The notes: generated by a model from the letters alone, not told the origin. A DNA stretch of 64,000 nucleotides from Lutimonas vermicola (GCF_038433205.1 NZ_JBCDNA010000001.1:868001-932000); one strand, 5' to 3'; positions 49,376 through 59,216 are shown, counted from the stretch's first letter. Program-made: numbers and translations.

Positions 49376-49508
49376 ACTTCTCACTTCTCACTTCTCACTT
49401 CTCACTTCTCACTTCTCACTTCTCACTTCTCACTTCTCACTTCTTACATCTCACTTCTTACATCTCACTTCTTACATCTCACTTCTTACATCTCACTTCT
49501 TAATTCTT
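49376..49508. repeat. Compound satellite: ACTTCTC heptamers then 14-mers
   Basis: Nine perfect copies of ACTTCTC (49376-49438), then four perfect copies of ACTTCTTACATCTC (49439-49494) and one degenerate copy (to 49508). The 14-mer is two diverged heptamers. Shorter versions occur at about 5.8 kb (complement) and 37.15 kb. The period of 7 opens a spurious repetitive reading frame. Confidence 0.92.
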
Positions 49509-49543
49509 ACTTGCCTGCGGCAAGCAGACTTCTCACTTCTCCC

Positions 49544-50173
49544 CTATTTCCCCAGCAAACCCTGATGCTCCTCTAAATACTGTAGCCCCGAAGTACCTTC
49601 ATTAAATAACAGGTCCAAAATGCTTAAATTGGCAATAAACCCGTGTTTTTTATCAAAAACCTGGGTATACGAATTGAATTCGTAGACAGGTTCGTGCTTG
49701 GCATCTGCGAGTTGCCTCAGGTCAAGCAAAGAGCCAGGCATGGGTTCATAAGTTTTTGTATACGATATGTTATTTTCCATTTCCAAACATTCACTCATCA
49801 CTTCATGCGCATGTAAATTCAAATCCAGTAAAAATATATGGTCCTTTTCAAAAACCTTTAAAAGATCATCTTCGTAATACTCAAAATAAGGAGAGGAACG
49901 ATACGAGGATTCCAAAGACTTTATAAAAATCTTTTTCCATGCAAAACTGGTATCGATTTTTACGTCTTTTGTTTTTTGCCTTATGCCTGATTCCGAATGG
50001 ACAATCGGTACGGTCAACAATTGCCTGCCATTCGCTCCGTATATATAACACCTGTTTCTATAGGTTTGCTTTTGGAAATTATCCTGTCGCTCAAAAATAA
50101 CATCAGTATGGCCGGCAAATGCCACATATTGTATGATCGGGGCAAAAAAAGTGGGGTGTAATAATAAAGCCAT
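49544..50173 (-). CDS. WbqC family protein
   Basis: A 209-residue protein of the WbqC family (LLHPTFFAPIIQYVAFAGHTDVIFE at the start in two parts, QKQTYRNRCYIYGANGRQLL, VPIVHSESGI, SFAWKKIFIKSLESSYRSSP). WbqC-like proteins sit in glycan or chromosome-partition neighbourhoods in Bacteroidota; biochemical role unclear. Last gene of the par-dapB-lepB operon. Confidence 0.9.
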   Translation of the reverse strand: MALLLHPTFFAPIIQYVAFAGHTDVIFERQDNFQKQTYRNRCYIYGANGRQLLTVPIVHSESGIRQKTKDVKIDTSFAWKKIFIKSLESSYRSSPYFEYYEDDLLKVFEKDHIFLLDLNLHAHEVMSECLEMENNISYTKTYEPMPGSLLDLRQLADAKHEPVYEFNSYTQVFDKKHGFIANLSILDLLFNEGTSGLQYLEEHQGLLGK

Positions 50174-50190
50174 GAGCGTAAAATCAGCAA

Positions 50191-51735
50191 TTAGGCAGCC
50201 TTTTTCCTTTTGCGGTACCAGTTAAAACCGTAAAGAACCACCATCAGACCAACAAATGGAAAGAAATAAGAAACCGGTTTTCCGCTGCCGCCAACAGTTG
50301 TAAACAATCTTTCCCATCTAACCTTGTCAATTCCCTGTCCGTCTGAATCCCAGCTAAACCAGATAAAAACAGGTTTTCCCACCACATGGTCGTAAGGTAC
50401 AAAACCCCAATATCGGGAATCTTCTGAGTTATGCCTGTTATCTCCCATCATCCAGTAATAATCTTGTTTAAACGTATAACTATTCGCCGGCTCAGTACTT
50501 TCATTCAGGTATATCTGTCCGTTGTCAACCCTAAGGCTGTTCTTTTCATATTCAACAATGATCCTTTTATAAAAAGGTAAGCTTTCCATAGTAAGCGCTA
50601 CCGTTTTACCGGCTTCTGGTATATAAATTGGCCCAAAATTATCCTTGTTCCAGTTCAGTGATTTCACATTTGGAAAAACATCCTCACCTTCTCCCTTGGG
50701 GGATAACCTTTTTTGAAGCCTTTTTACCGTTGGATTCTTACTGATCAGTTCTGCATCCTCATCCGCAAGGTTCAATATATAATTACCATCCTGGAGCCTG
50801 CCCCCTTCCCTTACGTGATATCGACTTCTCAAACTTTTAACGCTAAGGGCTTTACCATCTGTATCGGTTTCATAAAAGAATTGTAATCTTGCCCTGTCAG
50901 GCAATTGATTCTTCTCACCATTAATATAAACATAGCCATCTCTGATCTCCAGGGAGTCTCCTGCAATACCGACACATCTCTTTACATAATTTGACTTCTT
51001 GTCTATCGGTTTTCTGATCTTCCTGGTTGTTTTTTTAAAAAACTGTTCTACCGTGTCAACGGGCCAGCTGAATACAACAATATCGTTTCGTTTGATCTTT
51101 TGAAGAGCCGGTAACCTCAGGTAAGGCAATTGCGGGAAATTCAAATAACTTTTGGTTTTAATAATGGGCAATGTATCATGTACCATCGGGGCTGCCACCG
51201 TAGTCATCGGAACCCTGGCACCGTAATGGAACTTACTGACAAATAGAAAATCACCTATCAGCAATGACTTTTCCAAAGATGACGTAGGAATCGTATAAGG
51301 CTGCATAAAATAAGTATGTACCAGCGTGGCGGCAATAACAGCAAAAGCTATGGAACTCACCCATTCACCGGCAGCTGTCCTTGGCTTTAAACTTCGATTC
51401 TCAACGTAACTTACGTCTTCCATGTAATTTATATAATAAATATAAAATCCAAGGCTTAAGATCACCAACAAACTGTCTTTGGTGGTGTTTTTACCAAAAC
51501 TTCTGATGGTTTCCACCCAAACTATAGGAAACATAAGCAGGTTGATAATTGGAATAAACAAAAGGATTACCCACCATTTTGGCCTGTTTATGATCTTCAT
51601 CAAAACCACTGCATTATAAACCGGAACCAAAGCCTCCCAAGATTTCCTTCCTGCTTTAATGTATAATTTCCAGTTACCCAGAAAATGAACGACTTGTAAG
51701 AGCAATATAAATAGTAACCATTGAATTAAGGTCAT
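50191..51735 (-). CDS. lepB: Signal peptidase I, long Bacteroidetes form
   Basis: A 514-residue inner-membrane protease that removes signal peptides. Several N-terminal helices (about 1-105) precede the catalytic domain. Ser153 (IPTSSLEKSLLIGDFL) and Lys252 (NYVKRCVGIAGDSL) form the dyad; YYWMMGDNRHNSEDSRYWGF near the end is box E. A C-terminal helix follows. The extra length and inserted segment are usual for Flavobacteriia. Confidence 0.95.
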   Translation of the reverse strand: MTLIQWLLFILLLQVVHFLGNWKLYIKAGRKSWEALVPVYNAVVLMKIINRPKWWVILLFIPIINLLMFPIVWVETIRSFGKNTTKDSLLVILSLGFYIYYINYMEDVSYVENRSLKPRTAAGEWVSSIAFAVIAATLVHTYFMQPYTIPTSSLEKSLLIGDFLFVSKFHYGARVPMTTVAAPMVHDTLPIIKTKSYLNFPQLPYLRLPALQKIKRNDIVVFSWPVDTVEQFFKKTTRKIRKPIDKKSNYVKRCVGIAGDSLEIRDGYVYINGEKNQLPDRARLQFFYETDTDGKALSVKSLRSRYHVREGGRLQDGNYILNLADEDAELISKNPTVKRLQKRLSPKGEGEDVFPNVKSLNWNKDNFGPIYIPEAGKTVALTMESLPFYKRIIVEYEKNSLRVDNGQIYLNESTEPANSYTFKQDYYWMMGDNRHNSEDSRYWGFVPYDHVVGKPVFIWFSWDSDGQGIDKVRWERLFTTVGGSGKPVSYFFPFVGLMVVLYGFNWYRKRKKAA

Positions 51736-51824
51736 AATTGTTTTTTTATTAAATTGTTAATCTTATTTATTAGTATTCCACTCTTCAAATTTGTTACTTT
51801 TTTTGAAAAGTAATTCTTAAAATC

Positions 51825-52523
51825 TCATAAACCCAAAACATCTTTCATATTAAAAATGCCTTTTCTATTCTGAAGCCATTCAGCAGCAACTACGGCGCCA
51901 AGGGCAAAACCTGTCCTGTTAAAAGCTTCGTGTTTTATCTCAATGGCATCTATAGAAGAAGTATACGATACAGCATGGGTTCCCGGGACCTCTCCCTCTC
52001 TTTTTACCTTGATAAAGAGCTTGTCAGTATCATTTTCATCTAGTGTCCAGTTCGTTTTCACCGATTGCTCAAGTACATCATTCGCAAGTGAAATTGCCGT
52101 TCCACTTGGTGCATCGAGTTTGTGGATATGATGGGTTTCCTCCATGGCCACCTTATATCCCTTGATATTCTTCATTAATTTGGCCAGATGGGCATTTAAA
52201 TTAAAGAATACGTTTACGCCAATGCTAAAGTTGGAGGAATATATAAACGAGCCTTTATGATCTTCACAATATCCTTTGATTTCTTCAAACCTTTCAAGCC
52301 ACCCTGTAGTGCCCGAAACTACCGCTACCCCACTATCGATACATGCTTTGATATTATCAAACGCTGCGGTAGGATGGCTGAAGTCTATCGCGGTATCAGC
52401 GATGCCCAGATCAACCTCAAGTGGCTCAAGATCTTTTCTGATGACGATTTCATGACCCCTTTCAAGGGCGACCTTTTCAATGGCCTTTCCCATCCTCCCA
52501 TAACCTAATAATGCAATCTTCAT
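51825..52523 (-). CDS. dapB: 4-hydroxy-tetrahydrodipicolinate reductase
   Basis: A 232-residue NAD(P)H enzyme of lysine and diaminopimelate synthesis. GYGRMGKAIE (nucleotide loop), VVSGTTGWLE, SNFSIGVNVFFNL, ETHHIHKLDAPSGTAIS (catalytic His and Lys) are all present. Conserved Flavobacteriia position between lepB and the DUF5683 gene. Confidence 0.96.
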   Translation of the reverse strand: MKIALLGYGRMGKAIEKVALERGHEIVIRKDLEPLEVDLGIADTAIDFSHPTAAFDNIKACIDSGVAVVSGTTGWLERFEEIKGYCEDHKGSFIYSSNFSIGVNVFFNLNAHLAKLMKNIKGYKVAMEETHHIHKLDAPSGTAISLANDVLEQSVKTNWTLDENDTDKLFIKVKREGEVPGTHAVSYTSSIDAIEIKHEAFNRTGFALGAVVAAEWLQNRKGIFNMKDVLGL

Positions 52524-52543
52524 TTTTTCCAGGTAATATCTTG

Positions 52544-53131
52544 TTAAAAGTCGAATTTTAGATTCAATCCCGCTATCGGTTCATTATTGACCGGATTCAC
52601 ATATAGTGATGGTCTCCATGATAAATTTCTATTAAAAGCCCTATCATCCAAATGCGCATCAACATTAGCTTCAATAATGTTTAAGGCGTAAAGGCCCAAT
52701 GTGATAAAAACCGCCAGATCCTTGTTCTTTTTTAAAATATCCTGCGCACGGATAAGGCCATCCTCACTAATATTCGGTTGTCCTCCGGTACCATCAAATT
52801 CATCAGGCCTCCCGGATATCCTTAATTTATAGGCTGTTCGGTACCTTTCATATTCCTGCTGGTTATCTACTATAAAATATACTCCTGTGCCCAGGGCTGC
52901 ATAAACGATCGGGATTTTCCAATACTTTTTATTATAAGCCTGGCCCAGCCCGGGCAATACAGCTGAGTAAAAAGCTGCTCTTGCAGGTGAAAGCGGGTCG
53001 ATCATTTGCGACTCAAGAGTTGGTACCCCTTCTTCAATTTTTTCTTCCTTCTGCTTATTTTTCTTCTGAGCATAAAAAGGATTCCAACAAAAAATGCAAA
53101 TAATTAAACTGTAAATAATTTTTTGCAGCAT
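52544..53131 (-). CDS. DUF5683 domain protein
   Basis: A 195-residue exported protein: signal peptide (MLQKIIYSLIICIFCWNPFY), then PARAAFYSAVLPGLGQAYNK, KYWKIPIVYAALGTGVYFI and LNIIEANVDAHLDD, characteristic of DUF5683. Likely membrane-associated; function unknown. Starts directly after parB. Confidence 0.88.
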   Translation of the reverse strand: MLQKIIYSLIICIFCWNPFYAQKKNKQKEEKIEEGVPTLESQMIDPLSPARAAFYSAVLPGLGQAYNKKYWKIPIVYAALGTGVYFIVDNQQEYERYRTAYKLRISGRPDEFDGTGGQPNISEDGLIRAQDILKKNKDLAVFITLGLYALNIIEANVDAHLDDRAFNRNLSWRPSLYVNPVNNEPIAGLNLKFDF

Positions 53132-54028
53132 TTACTCAAGTAATTTTTTGATGCGTACGAAATCTTCCTCTGAATGGAATGGAATGATAATTTTTCCTTT
53201 TTCCTTACCTGAAACTTTTATATCTACTTTATGACCAAGATAGGCGCTGATTTGCTTGATTCCCTCAATCAGGTACTCTGGGATTTCTTTTTTTTCTGCA
53301 GGAGGAGCCTCAACGGCTTTACCTTCCTTTACATTTTTGACAAGTTGTTCCGTTTGTCGCACAGAAAGCTTATCCTTAATGATCTTTTGATATATTTCAA
53401 GCTGTATTTCGGGTTCATGGATATTGATCAGTGCCCGTCCATGTCCCATGCTTAAGAAACCATCGCGAATTCCTGTCTGAATAATCGGATCAAGTTTTAG
53501 CAATCTTAAAAAATTGGTCACGGTTGACCTGTTCTTGCCCACCCTGATACTCAATTGTTCCTGAGTTAGTTTAACCTCCTCGATCAATTGCCTGTAAGAA
53601 AGGGCAACCTCGATCGGATCAAGGTCTTTCCTTTGTATATTTTCAACCAGGGCCATCTCGAGCATTTCCTGATCGTTTGCAATGCGAACATAAGCAGGAA
53701 TCGATGTGGACCCAATCATTTTAGATGCCCTGTAGCGTCTTTCACCAGAAACAAGCTGGAATTTATTTCCTTCAAGTTTTCTGACCGTAATGGGTTGTAT
53801 GACACCTAATTCCCGAATAGAACCTGCCAGTTCTTTCAAAGATTCTTCATTAAAATTTGTTCTTGGCTGAAACGGGTTTACATCAATGGCTTCGAGCTCT
53901 ATCTCCAGGATATTCCCAACAAGTTTTTCAGCATTTTTGTCCTGAATCGAAGTGATATCTTCTTTTGTATCACTCAATAAAGCTGATAATCCTCTTCCTA
54001 ATGCCTGTTTCTTAGTTGCTTTCGCCAT
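53132..54028 (-). CDS. parB: Chromosome-partitioning protein ParB
   Basis: A 298-residue DNA-binding CTPase. IDVNPFQPRTNF, LVSGERRYRASK and LVENIQRKDLDPIE are the ParB/Srx blocks (about 45-130); an HTH follows (LTQEQLSIRVGKNRSTVTNF) and a C-terminal dimerisation segment. Its start overlaps parA by 17 bp. No perfect parS site is visible in the window. Confidence 0.96.
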   Translation of the reverse strand: MAKATKKQALGRGLSALLSDTKEDITSIQDKNAEKLVGNILEIELEAIDVNPFQPRTNFNEESLKELAGSIRELGVIQPITVRKLEGNKFQLVSGERRYRASKMIGSTSIPAYVRIANDQEMLEMALVENIQRKDLDPIEVALSYRQLIEEVKLTQEQLSIRVGKNRSTVTNFLRLLKLDPIIQTGIRDGFLSMGHGRALINIHEPEIQLEIYQKIIKDKLSVRQTEQLVKNVKEGKAVEAPPAEKKEIPEYLIEGIKQISAYLGHKVDIKVSGKEKGKIIIPFHSEEDFVRIKKLLE

Positions 54029-54794
54029 TATTACTGTTGTTTTTTATAATTTCATGAGCCAAATTAATATAATTTACGGCTCCCCTGCTTGTGGCATCAT
54101 AAGAAATAATGCTTTCTCCATAACTTGGAGCTTCTCCAAGCCTGATATTCCGCTGAATGATGGTCTTAAATACCATATTGTGAAAATGCTTCTTCACTTC
54201 TGCCACCACCTGGTTCGATAGCCTTAAACGCGAATCGTACATGGTCAACAGCAAACCTTCAATTTCCAAATCAGGATTATGGATTTTTTGTATGCTTTTG
54301 ATCGTATTCAATAGTTTGCCCAAACCTTCCAATGCGTAATACTCGCATTGTATCGGGATAATCACAGAATCGGATGCCGTTAATGCATTAAGTGTAATAA
54401 GGCCCAAAGACGGCGCACAGTCAATAATGATATAATCATAATCTTCTTTGATCTCATAAAGAGCCGCTTTAAGCATAGACTCCCTTTTTTCTTTGTCGAC
54501 CAGTTCTATCTCAATAGCGACAAGGTCAATATGAGCGGGAATAATATCCACATTTGGTGAATTGGTCTTAATTATAGCCTCTCTTGCACTTATGGTGTGT
54601 TCAAGAACCTGATAGGTTCCATTTTCGACACCTTCAACTTCAATTCCCAATCCGGAGGTGGCGTTTGCCTGAGGATCAGCATCCACGAGCAATACCTTTT
54701 GCTCCAATACCCCGAGTGCTGCTGCCAGGTTAACCGTTGTAGTGGTCTTGCCAACTCCCCCTTTTTGATTAGCAATTGCTATAATTTTTCCCAT
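54012..54794 (-). CDS. parA: Chromosome-partitioning ATPase ParA
   Basis: A 260-residue ParA/Soj ATPase with the deviant Walker A NQKGGVGKTTTTVNLAA (9-25), DADPQANATSGLG and IIIDCAPSLGLITLNAL. First gene of the operon par-DUF5683-dapB-lepB-wbqC. Confidence 0.97.
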   Translation of the reverse strand: MGKIIAIANQKGGVGKTTTTVNLAAALGVLEQKVLLVDADPQANATSGLGIEVEGVENGTYQVLEHTISAREAIIKTNSPNVDIIPAHIDLVAIEIELVDKEKRESMLKAALYEIKEDYDYIIIDCAPSLGLITLNALTASDSVIIPIQCEYYALEGLGKLLNTIKSIQKIHNPDLEIEGLLLTMYDSRLRLSNQVVAEVKKHFHNMVFKTIIQRNIRLGEAPSYGESIISYDATSRGAVNYINLAHEIIKNNSNNGESN

Positions 54795-54974
54795 TCAATA
54801 ATTGAATTTAAATCGCTGTAAAAATACAATTATTTACGAGCTTATGAAACGAAGTTTTTAACATAAAACCCCTGCTTATTCACAAGTTGGGATTGCCTCA
54901 AAAATACATGGTGCATCAAGGGGTTGAAACGTTAAGAATTAACTGAAGTCCGTCCAGAATAAAAGTGAAGGTAT

Positions 54975-55856
54975 TTATTTATTTTTTTTGCTTCGGATCA
55001 TCATTTCAAGCATATCCCACATTTCTTCAGGAATTTTTTCAAGCATATTAAATTCTCCTGCTCCCTTTAACCATTCACCACCATCGATTGTAATCACTTC
55101 ACCATTAACAAATGCAGAGAAATCAGATAAAAGGTAAGCGGCCAAATTAGCGAGTTCCTGATGTTCGCCCAACCTTCCCAAAGGAATTTTCTTTTTCATA
55201 TCAAATTCATCCTTTAGCTCACCCGGCAATAACCTGTCCCAGGCACCTTTGGTCGGAAAAGGACCCGGTGCAATGGCATTGGTTCTTATACCGTATTTGG
55301 CCCATTCAACAGCCAAAGACCTGGTCATGGCCAAAACACCAGCTTTCGCAGTGGCGGAAGGAACAACATAGGCAGAGCCTGTCCAGGCATAGGTAGTGAC
55401 AATATTGAGGACCATGGATCTTTTTTGTTTGATATCAATCCAGTGTTTGCCCAATGCCAGCGTACAGTTTTTGGAGCCTTTTAAAACGATATCTATTATG
55501 GTGTCAAAAGCATTCGCTGATAAACGCTCAGTGGGGCTGATAAAATTACCTGCTGCATTATTGACCAGGGCGTCAACCTTGCCAAATTTTTCAAGGGCAG
55601 CAGCCAGCATAGCTTCCACCTCATCATAATGCCTCACATCGCAGGATACCGGAAGAACTGTCCCACCTGTTTTTTCTTCAAGTTCCTTGGCAGTTGTTAA
55701 CAACTTATCCATATTGCGCGAACTGATCACTACATGGGCTCCAAGTTGAAGGAAATAGGTTGTCATGGCTTTTCCCAATCCACTGCCACCACCAGTTACA
55801 ATAATTACTTCACCTTTTAGGGCATTGTCCCTCAACATTGGTTTACTATAATCCAT
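54975..55856 (-). CDS. SDR oxidoreductase, 2,4-dienoyl-CoA reductase-like
   Basis: A 293-residue short-chain dehydrogenase. TGGGSGLGKAM (nucleotide loop), NNAAGNF, then YVVPSATAKAGVLAMTRSL where the usual YxxxK tyrosine is replaced, as in mitochondrial-type 2,4-dienoyl-CoA reductase; APGPFPTKGAWDRL and DGGEWLKGAGEFN agree. It should reduce 2,4-dienoyl-CoA with NADPH in unsaturated fatty acid oxidation. The ATG at 55856 (MDYSKPML) is preferred to one nine codons earlier. Confidence 0.87.
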   Translation of the reverse strand: MDYSKPMLRDNALKGEVIIVTGGGSGLGKAMTTYFLQLGAHVVISSRNMDKLLTTAKELEEKTGGTVLPVSCDVRHYDEVEAMLAAALEKFGKVDALVNNAAGNFISPTERLSANAFDTIIDIVLKGSKNCTLALGKHWIDIKQKRSMVLNIVTTYAWTGSAYVVPSATAKAGVLAMTRSLAVEWAKYGIRTNAIAPGPFPTKGAWDRLLPGELKDEFDMKKKIPLGRLGEHQELANLAAYLLSDFSAFVNGEVITIDGGEWLKGAGEFNMLEKIPEEMWDMLEMMIRSKKNK

Positions 55857-55933
55857 AGTCTTAATTTTTAAGTAAAAATACACTTTTAAATTGTTAAAAA
55901 GTCTTGGGTTTTTTTGTTTTTTTTATTTCTCGC

Positions 55934-55963
55934 TTGTCAGAACTAAAAACCTTTGTATATTTG
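55934..55963 (+). promoter_or_regulatory. Promoter of rpmH
   Basis: TTG at 55934-55936, 19 bp, then TATATTTG (55956-55963), a full Bacteroidetes -33/-7 promoter, 51 bp before rpmH. Confidence 0.75.
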
Positions 55964-56014
55964 CCGGACTTTTAGAGAAAAAAGGACTGTACCCAATTAT
56001 TAAGATATTTAGAA

Positions 56015-56173
56015 ATGAAAAGAACGTTCCAGCCATCGAATAGAAAGAAAAAAAACAAACACGGGTTTCGTGAAAGAATGTCCAGTGTGAATGGAAGAAA
56101 AATCCTGGCGAGAAGAAGAGCAAAAGGAAGAGCTAAACTTTCAGTCTCATCAGAGTTTGATCATAAAAAATAA
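56015..56173 (+). CDS. rpmH: Ribosomal protein bL34
   Basis: A 52-residue large-subunit protein: MKRTFQPSNRKKKNKHGFRE followed by RMSSVNGRKILARRRAKGR, the L34 signature. Monocistronic with its own promoter and terminator. Confidence 0.97.
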   Translation: MKRTFQPSNRKKKNKHGFRERMSSVNGRKILARRRAKGRAKLSVSSEFDHKK

Positions 56174-56195
56174 TATGTTGAAACAGATATATACC

Positions 56196-56228
56196 AAAGG
56201 TGTTACTTTAATTAGTAACACCTTTTTT
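56196..56228 (+). terminator. Terminator after rpmH
   Basis: 12-bp stem (AAAGGTGTTACT with AGTAACACCTTT), 6-nt loop, T-run. Confidence 0.93.
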
Positions 56229-56312
56229 TATACCTAAGTTTTTACAAATCAAAATTTACCCGATAATTAATTATATTTCAATATTTTAGCTGACTCAAAA
56301 AAATAAAAAAAA

Positions 56313-59162
56313 ATGCCAAAAAACAATTCCATAAAATCGATTTTAATTATAGGTTCAGGTCCAATTATCATAGGCCAGGCATGTGAATTTGATTACTCAG
56401 GCACACAGGCAATCAGATCAATACGCGAAGAAGGCATCGAAGTTGTGTTGATCAATTCCAATCCTGCCACCATCATGACTGATCCTCAAATGGCAGATCA
56501 TATTTACCTCAAGCCCTTAACCACAAAATCAATTATTGAGATTCTTAAAAAACACGATATCGATGCCGTATTACCCACGATGGGTGGTCAAACTGCATTG
56601 AACTTGTGTATTGAGGCAGATGAAAAAGGAATTTGGGAAGATTTTGGGGTCGAACTTATCGGGGTTGACATCAATGCCATTAACATTACAGAAGATCGCG
56701 AACAATTTCGCGAGCTCATGCTGAAAATAGGCATTGGCATGGCACCTCAGGCAACTGCGACTTCTTTTCTAAAAGGAAAAGAAATAGCCCAGGAATTTGG
56801 TTTCCCGCTCGTGATCAGGGCCTCATACACCTTAGGTGGCGCAGGCGCTTCTATTGTGCATAAAAAGGAAGATTTTGATGAACTTTTGAGCCGTGGCCTC
56901 GAAATTTCACCGATTCACGAAGTGATGATCGATAAAGCATTAATTGGCTGGAAAGAATATGAATTGGAATTGCTTCGCGATAAAAATGACAATGTAGTTA
57001 TTATCTGTGCTATTGAAAATATGGACCCGATGGGTATCCACACCGGCGATTCCATTACCGTGGCACCGGCCATGACCTTAAGCGATACCACCTACCAGAG
57101 GATGCGTGATATGGCGATACACATGATGCGTTCCATCGGAGATTTTGCAGGAGGCTGTAATGTTCAATTCGCTGTGAGTCCCGATGAAAAAGAAGATATC
57201 ATCGCCATTGAGATCAACCCCAGGGTATCGCGCTCGTCAGCTCTTGCCTCAAAAGCAACAGGGTACCCTATTGCTAAAATAGCTTCAAAACTTGCTATAG
57301 GCTACAGCCTCGATGAATTGGAGAACCAGATCACAAAAACAACTTCTGCGCTTTTTGAACCCACACTAGACTATGTAATCGTAAAAATCCCGCGATGGAA
57401 CTTCGATAAATTTGAAGGTTCAGACAGAACGCTGGGCCTTCAGATGAAATCAGTCGGGGAAGTAATGGGCATAGGCAGATGCTTTCAGGAAGCACTCCAC
57501 AAAGCATGCCAGTCTTTGGAGGTCAGCCGCAACGGAATAGGAGCCGATGGCAAGGGAGTAAAAGATTATGCCACCATCATTTCAAAATTGCAAAATGCAA
57601 GCTGGGACAGGGTTTTTGTGATTTATGATGCCATACAAATGGGAATTCCCCTGAAGAGAATCCACGAGATCACAAAAATTGACATGTGGTTCCTGAAACA
57701 ATATGAAGGCCTGTATTTTCTTGAAAATGAAATAACCTCCTACAATTCTCTGGAAGCACTTCCAAAGGAATTACTGCTTGAAGCCAAGCAGAAAGGCTTT
57801 GCAGACAGACAGATTGCCCATATGATTGGTTGTTGGGAAAGCGAGGTGCATAAAAAACGCAGGGAACTGAATATCAACAGGGTTTATAAATTGGTTGATA
57901 CCTGTGCCGCTGAATTTAAAGCCGAAACACCTTACTACTACTCTACTTTTGAAAGCAATATGATCGTTGACGGAAAAGCGTATTCCGAAAACGAAAGCGT
58001 CGTGAGTGATAAAAAAAAGGTTGTTGTTTTAGGGTCCGGACCCAACAGGATTGGTCAGGGTATTGAGTTTGATTATTGCTGTGTGCACGGGGTTTTGGCT
58101 GCAAAAGAATGTGGCTATGAAACGATCATGATCAACTGCAACCCCGAGACTGTTTCTACCGACTTCGATATTGCGGACAAACTGTATTTTGAACCTGTAT
58201 TCTGGGAGCATATATGGGATATCATTCAACTGGAAAAACCTGAGGGCGTCATCGTTCAGCTCGGAGGGCAAACTGCCCTTAAATTGGCTGAAAAGCTAAG
58301 TAAATATGGGGTTAAAATCATCGGGACCAGTTTTGAGGCACTCGATCTCGCCGAAGACAGAGGGCATTTCTCAGAACTATTGACCAAATTAGAAATACCT
58401 TTTCCAAGGTTTGGAACCGCAACCTCCGCTGATGAAGCTGCTGCAATTGCAGATGAACTTGACTTTCCTATACTGGTAAGACCAAGTTATGTTTTAGGAG
58501 GACAGGGCATGAAGATCGTTATCAACAAGGATGATCTTGAAAATCACGTGATTGACATCCTGAGAAAGATCCCGAACAATGTGCTGTTGCTCGATCATTA
58601 TCTTGACGGGGCGATTGAAGCCGAAGCGGATGCCATTTGTGACGGAGAAAACGTTTATATCATTGGTATTATGGAGCATATTGAACCTTGCGGGGTGCAC
58701 TCAGGGGATTCAAATGCGACTTTGCCTCCTTTTAATCTGGGAGAATTTGTGATGCAGCAGATTAAGGACCACACTAAAAAGATCGCCTTGGCGCTTGAAA
58801 CCAAAGGGCTGATCAATATTCAGTTTGCCATAAAAGACGATATCGTCTATATCATTGAAGCAAATCCAAGAGCATCGAGAACGGTACCATTTATTTCAAA
58901 GGCCTATAACGAACCTTATGTCAACTTTGCCACAAAGGTTATGCTGGGAGAAAACAAGGTAACGGATTTTGATTTTAATCCTCAGTTGGAAGGTTTCGCC
59001 ATCAAACAACCCGTGTTTTCATTCAATAAATTCCCTAACGTAAACAAAAACCTGGGCCCTGAAATGAAATCTACCGGCGAAAGCATTCTTTTTATCGAAA
59101 GTCTAAAAGACGATGAGTTCTATGAATTGTACTCAAGAAGAAAGATGTATTTAAGCAAGTAA
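56313..59162 (+). CDS. carB: Carbamoyl phosphate synthase large subunit, without MGS domain
   Basis: A 949-residue enzyme making carbamoyl phosphate for arginine and pyrimidines. Two homologous ATP-grasp halves are seen (SILIIGSGPIIIGQACEFDY at 10-29; VVVLGSGPNRIGQGIEFDY near 570). The usual length is about 1070; here the chain ends YSRRKMYLSK directly after the second synthetase half, so the C-terminal allosteric MGS domain (UMP/ornithine site) is absent, as is usual for Bacteroidota. A terminator follows. Confidence 0.96.
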   Translation: MPKNNSIKSILIIGSGPIIIGQACEFDYSGTQAIRSIREEGIEVVLINSNPATIMTDPQMADHIYLKPLTTKSIIEILKKHDIDAVLPTMGGQTALNLCIEADEKGIWEDFGVELIGVDINAINITEDREQFRELMLKIGIGMAPQATATSFLKGKEIAQEFGFPLVIRASYTLGGAGASIVHKKEDFDELLSRGLEISPIHEVMIDKALIGWKEYELELLRDKNDNVVIICAIENMDPMGIHTGDSITVAPAMTLSDTTYQRMRDMAIHMMRSIGDFAGGCNVQFAVSPDEKEDIIAIEINPRVSRSSALASKATGYPIAKIASKLAIGYSLDELENQITKTTSALFEPTLDYVIVKIPRWNFDKFEGSDRTLGLQMKSVGEVMGIGRCFQEALHKACQSLEVSRNGIGADGKGVKDYATIISKLQNASWDRVFVIYDAIQMGIPLKRIHEITKIDMWFLKQYEGLYFLENEITSYNSLEALPKELLLEAKQKGFADRQIAHMIGCWESEVHKKRRELNINRVYKLVDTCAAEFKAETPYYYSTFESNMIVDGKAYSENESVVSDKKKVVVLGSGPNRIGQGIEFDYCCVHGVLAAKECGYETIMINCNPETVSTDFDIADKLYFEPVFWEHIWDIIQLEKPEGVIVQLGGQTALKLAEKLSKYGVKIIGTSFEALDLAEDRGHFSELLTKLEIPFPRFGTATSADEAAAIADELDFPILVRPSYVLGGQGMKIVINKDDLENHVIDILRKIPNNVLLLDHYLDGAIEAEADAICDGENVYIIGIMEHIEPCGVHSGDSNATLPPFNLGEFVMQQIKDHTKKIALALETKGLINIQFAIKDDIVYIIEANPRASRTVPFISKAYNEPYVNFATKVMLGENKVTDFDFNPQLEGFAIKQPVFSFNKFPNVNKNLGPEMKSTGESILFIESLKDDEFYELYSRRKMYLSK

Positions 59163-59184
59163 ACCGAAGCATATTTCAAATAGT

Positions 59185-59216
59185 AAATGCCCCTCATATT
59201 CTGAGGGGCATTTTTT
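59185..59216. terminator. Bidirectional terminator between carB and the EamA gene
   Basis: 12-bp stem (AAATGCCCCTCA with TGAGGGGCATTT), 5-nt loop, T-run on plus and A/T tail on minus; lies between convergent genes. Confidence 0.92.

Noticed and set aside
49358..49576. 73-codon open frame with a repeating seven-residue pattern (HFSLLTS)
   Set aside because: It is simply the translation of the ACTTCTC satellite; a 7-bp period gives a 7-residue repeat in any frame that lacks stops.
58538..58553. CACGTG-centred palindrome (ATCACGTGAT) as a parS site near parAB
   Set aside because: It lies inside carB and departs from the parS consensus at the outer positions; the codons there are normal for carB.
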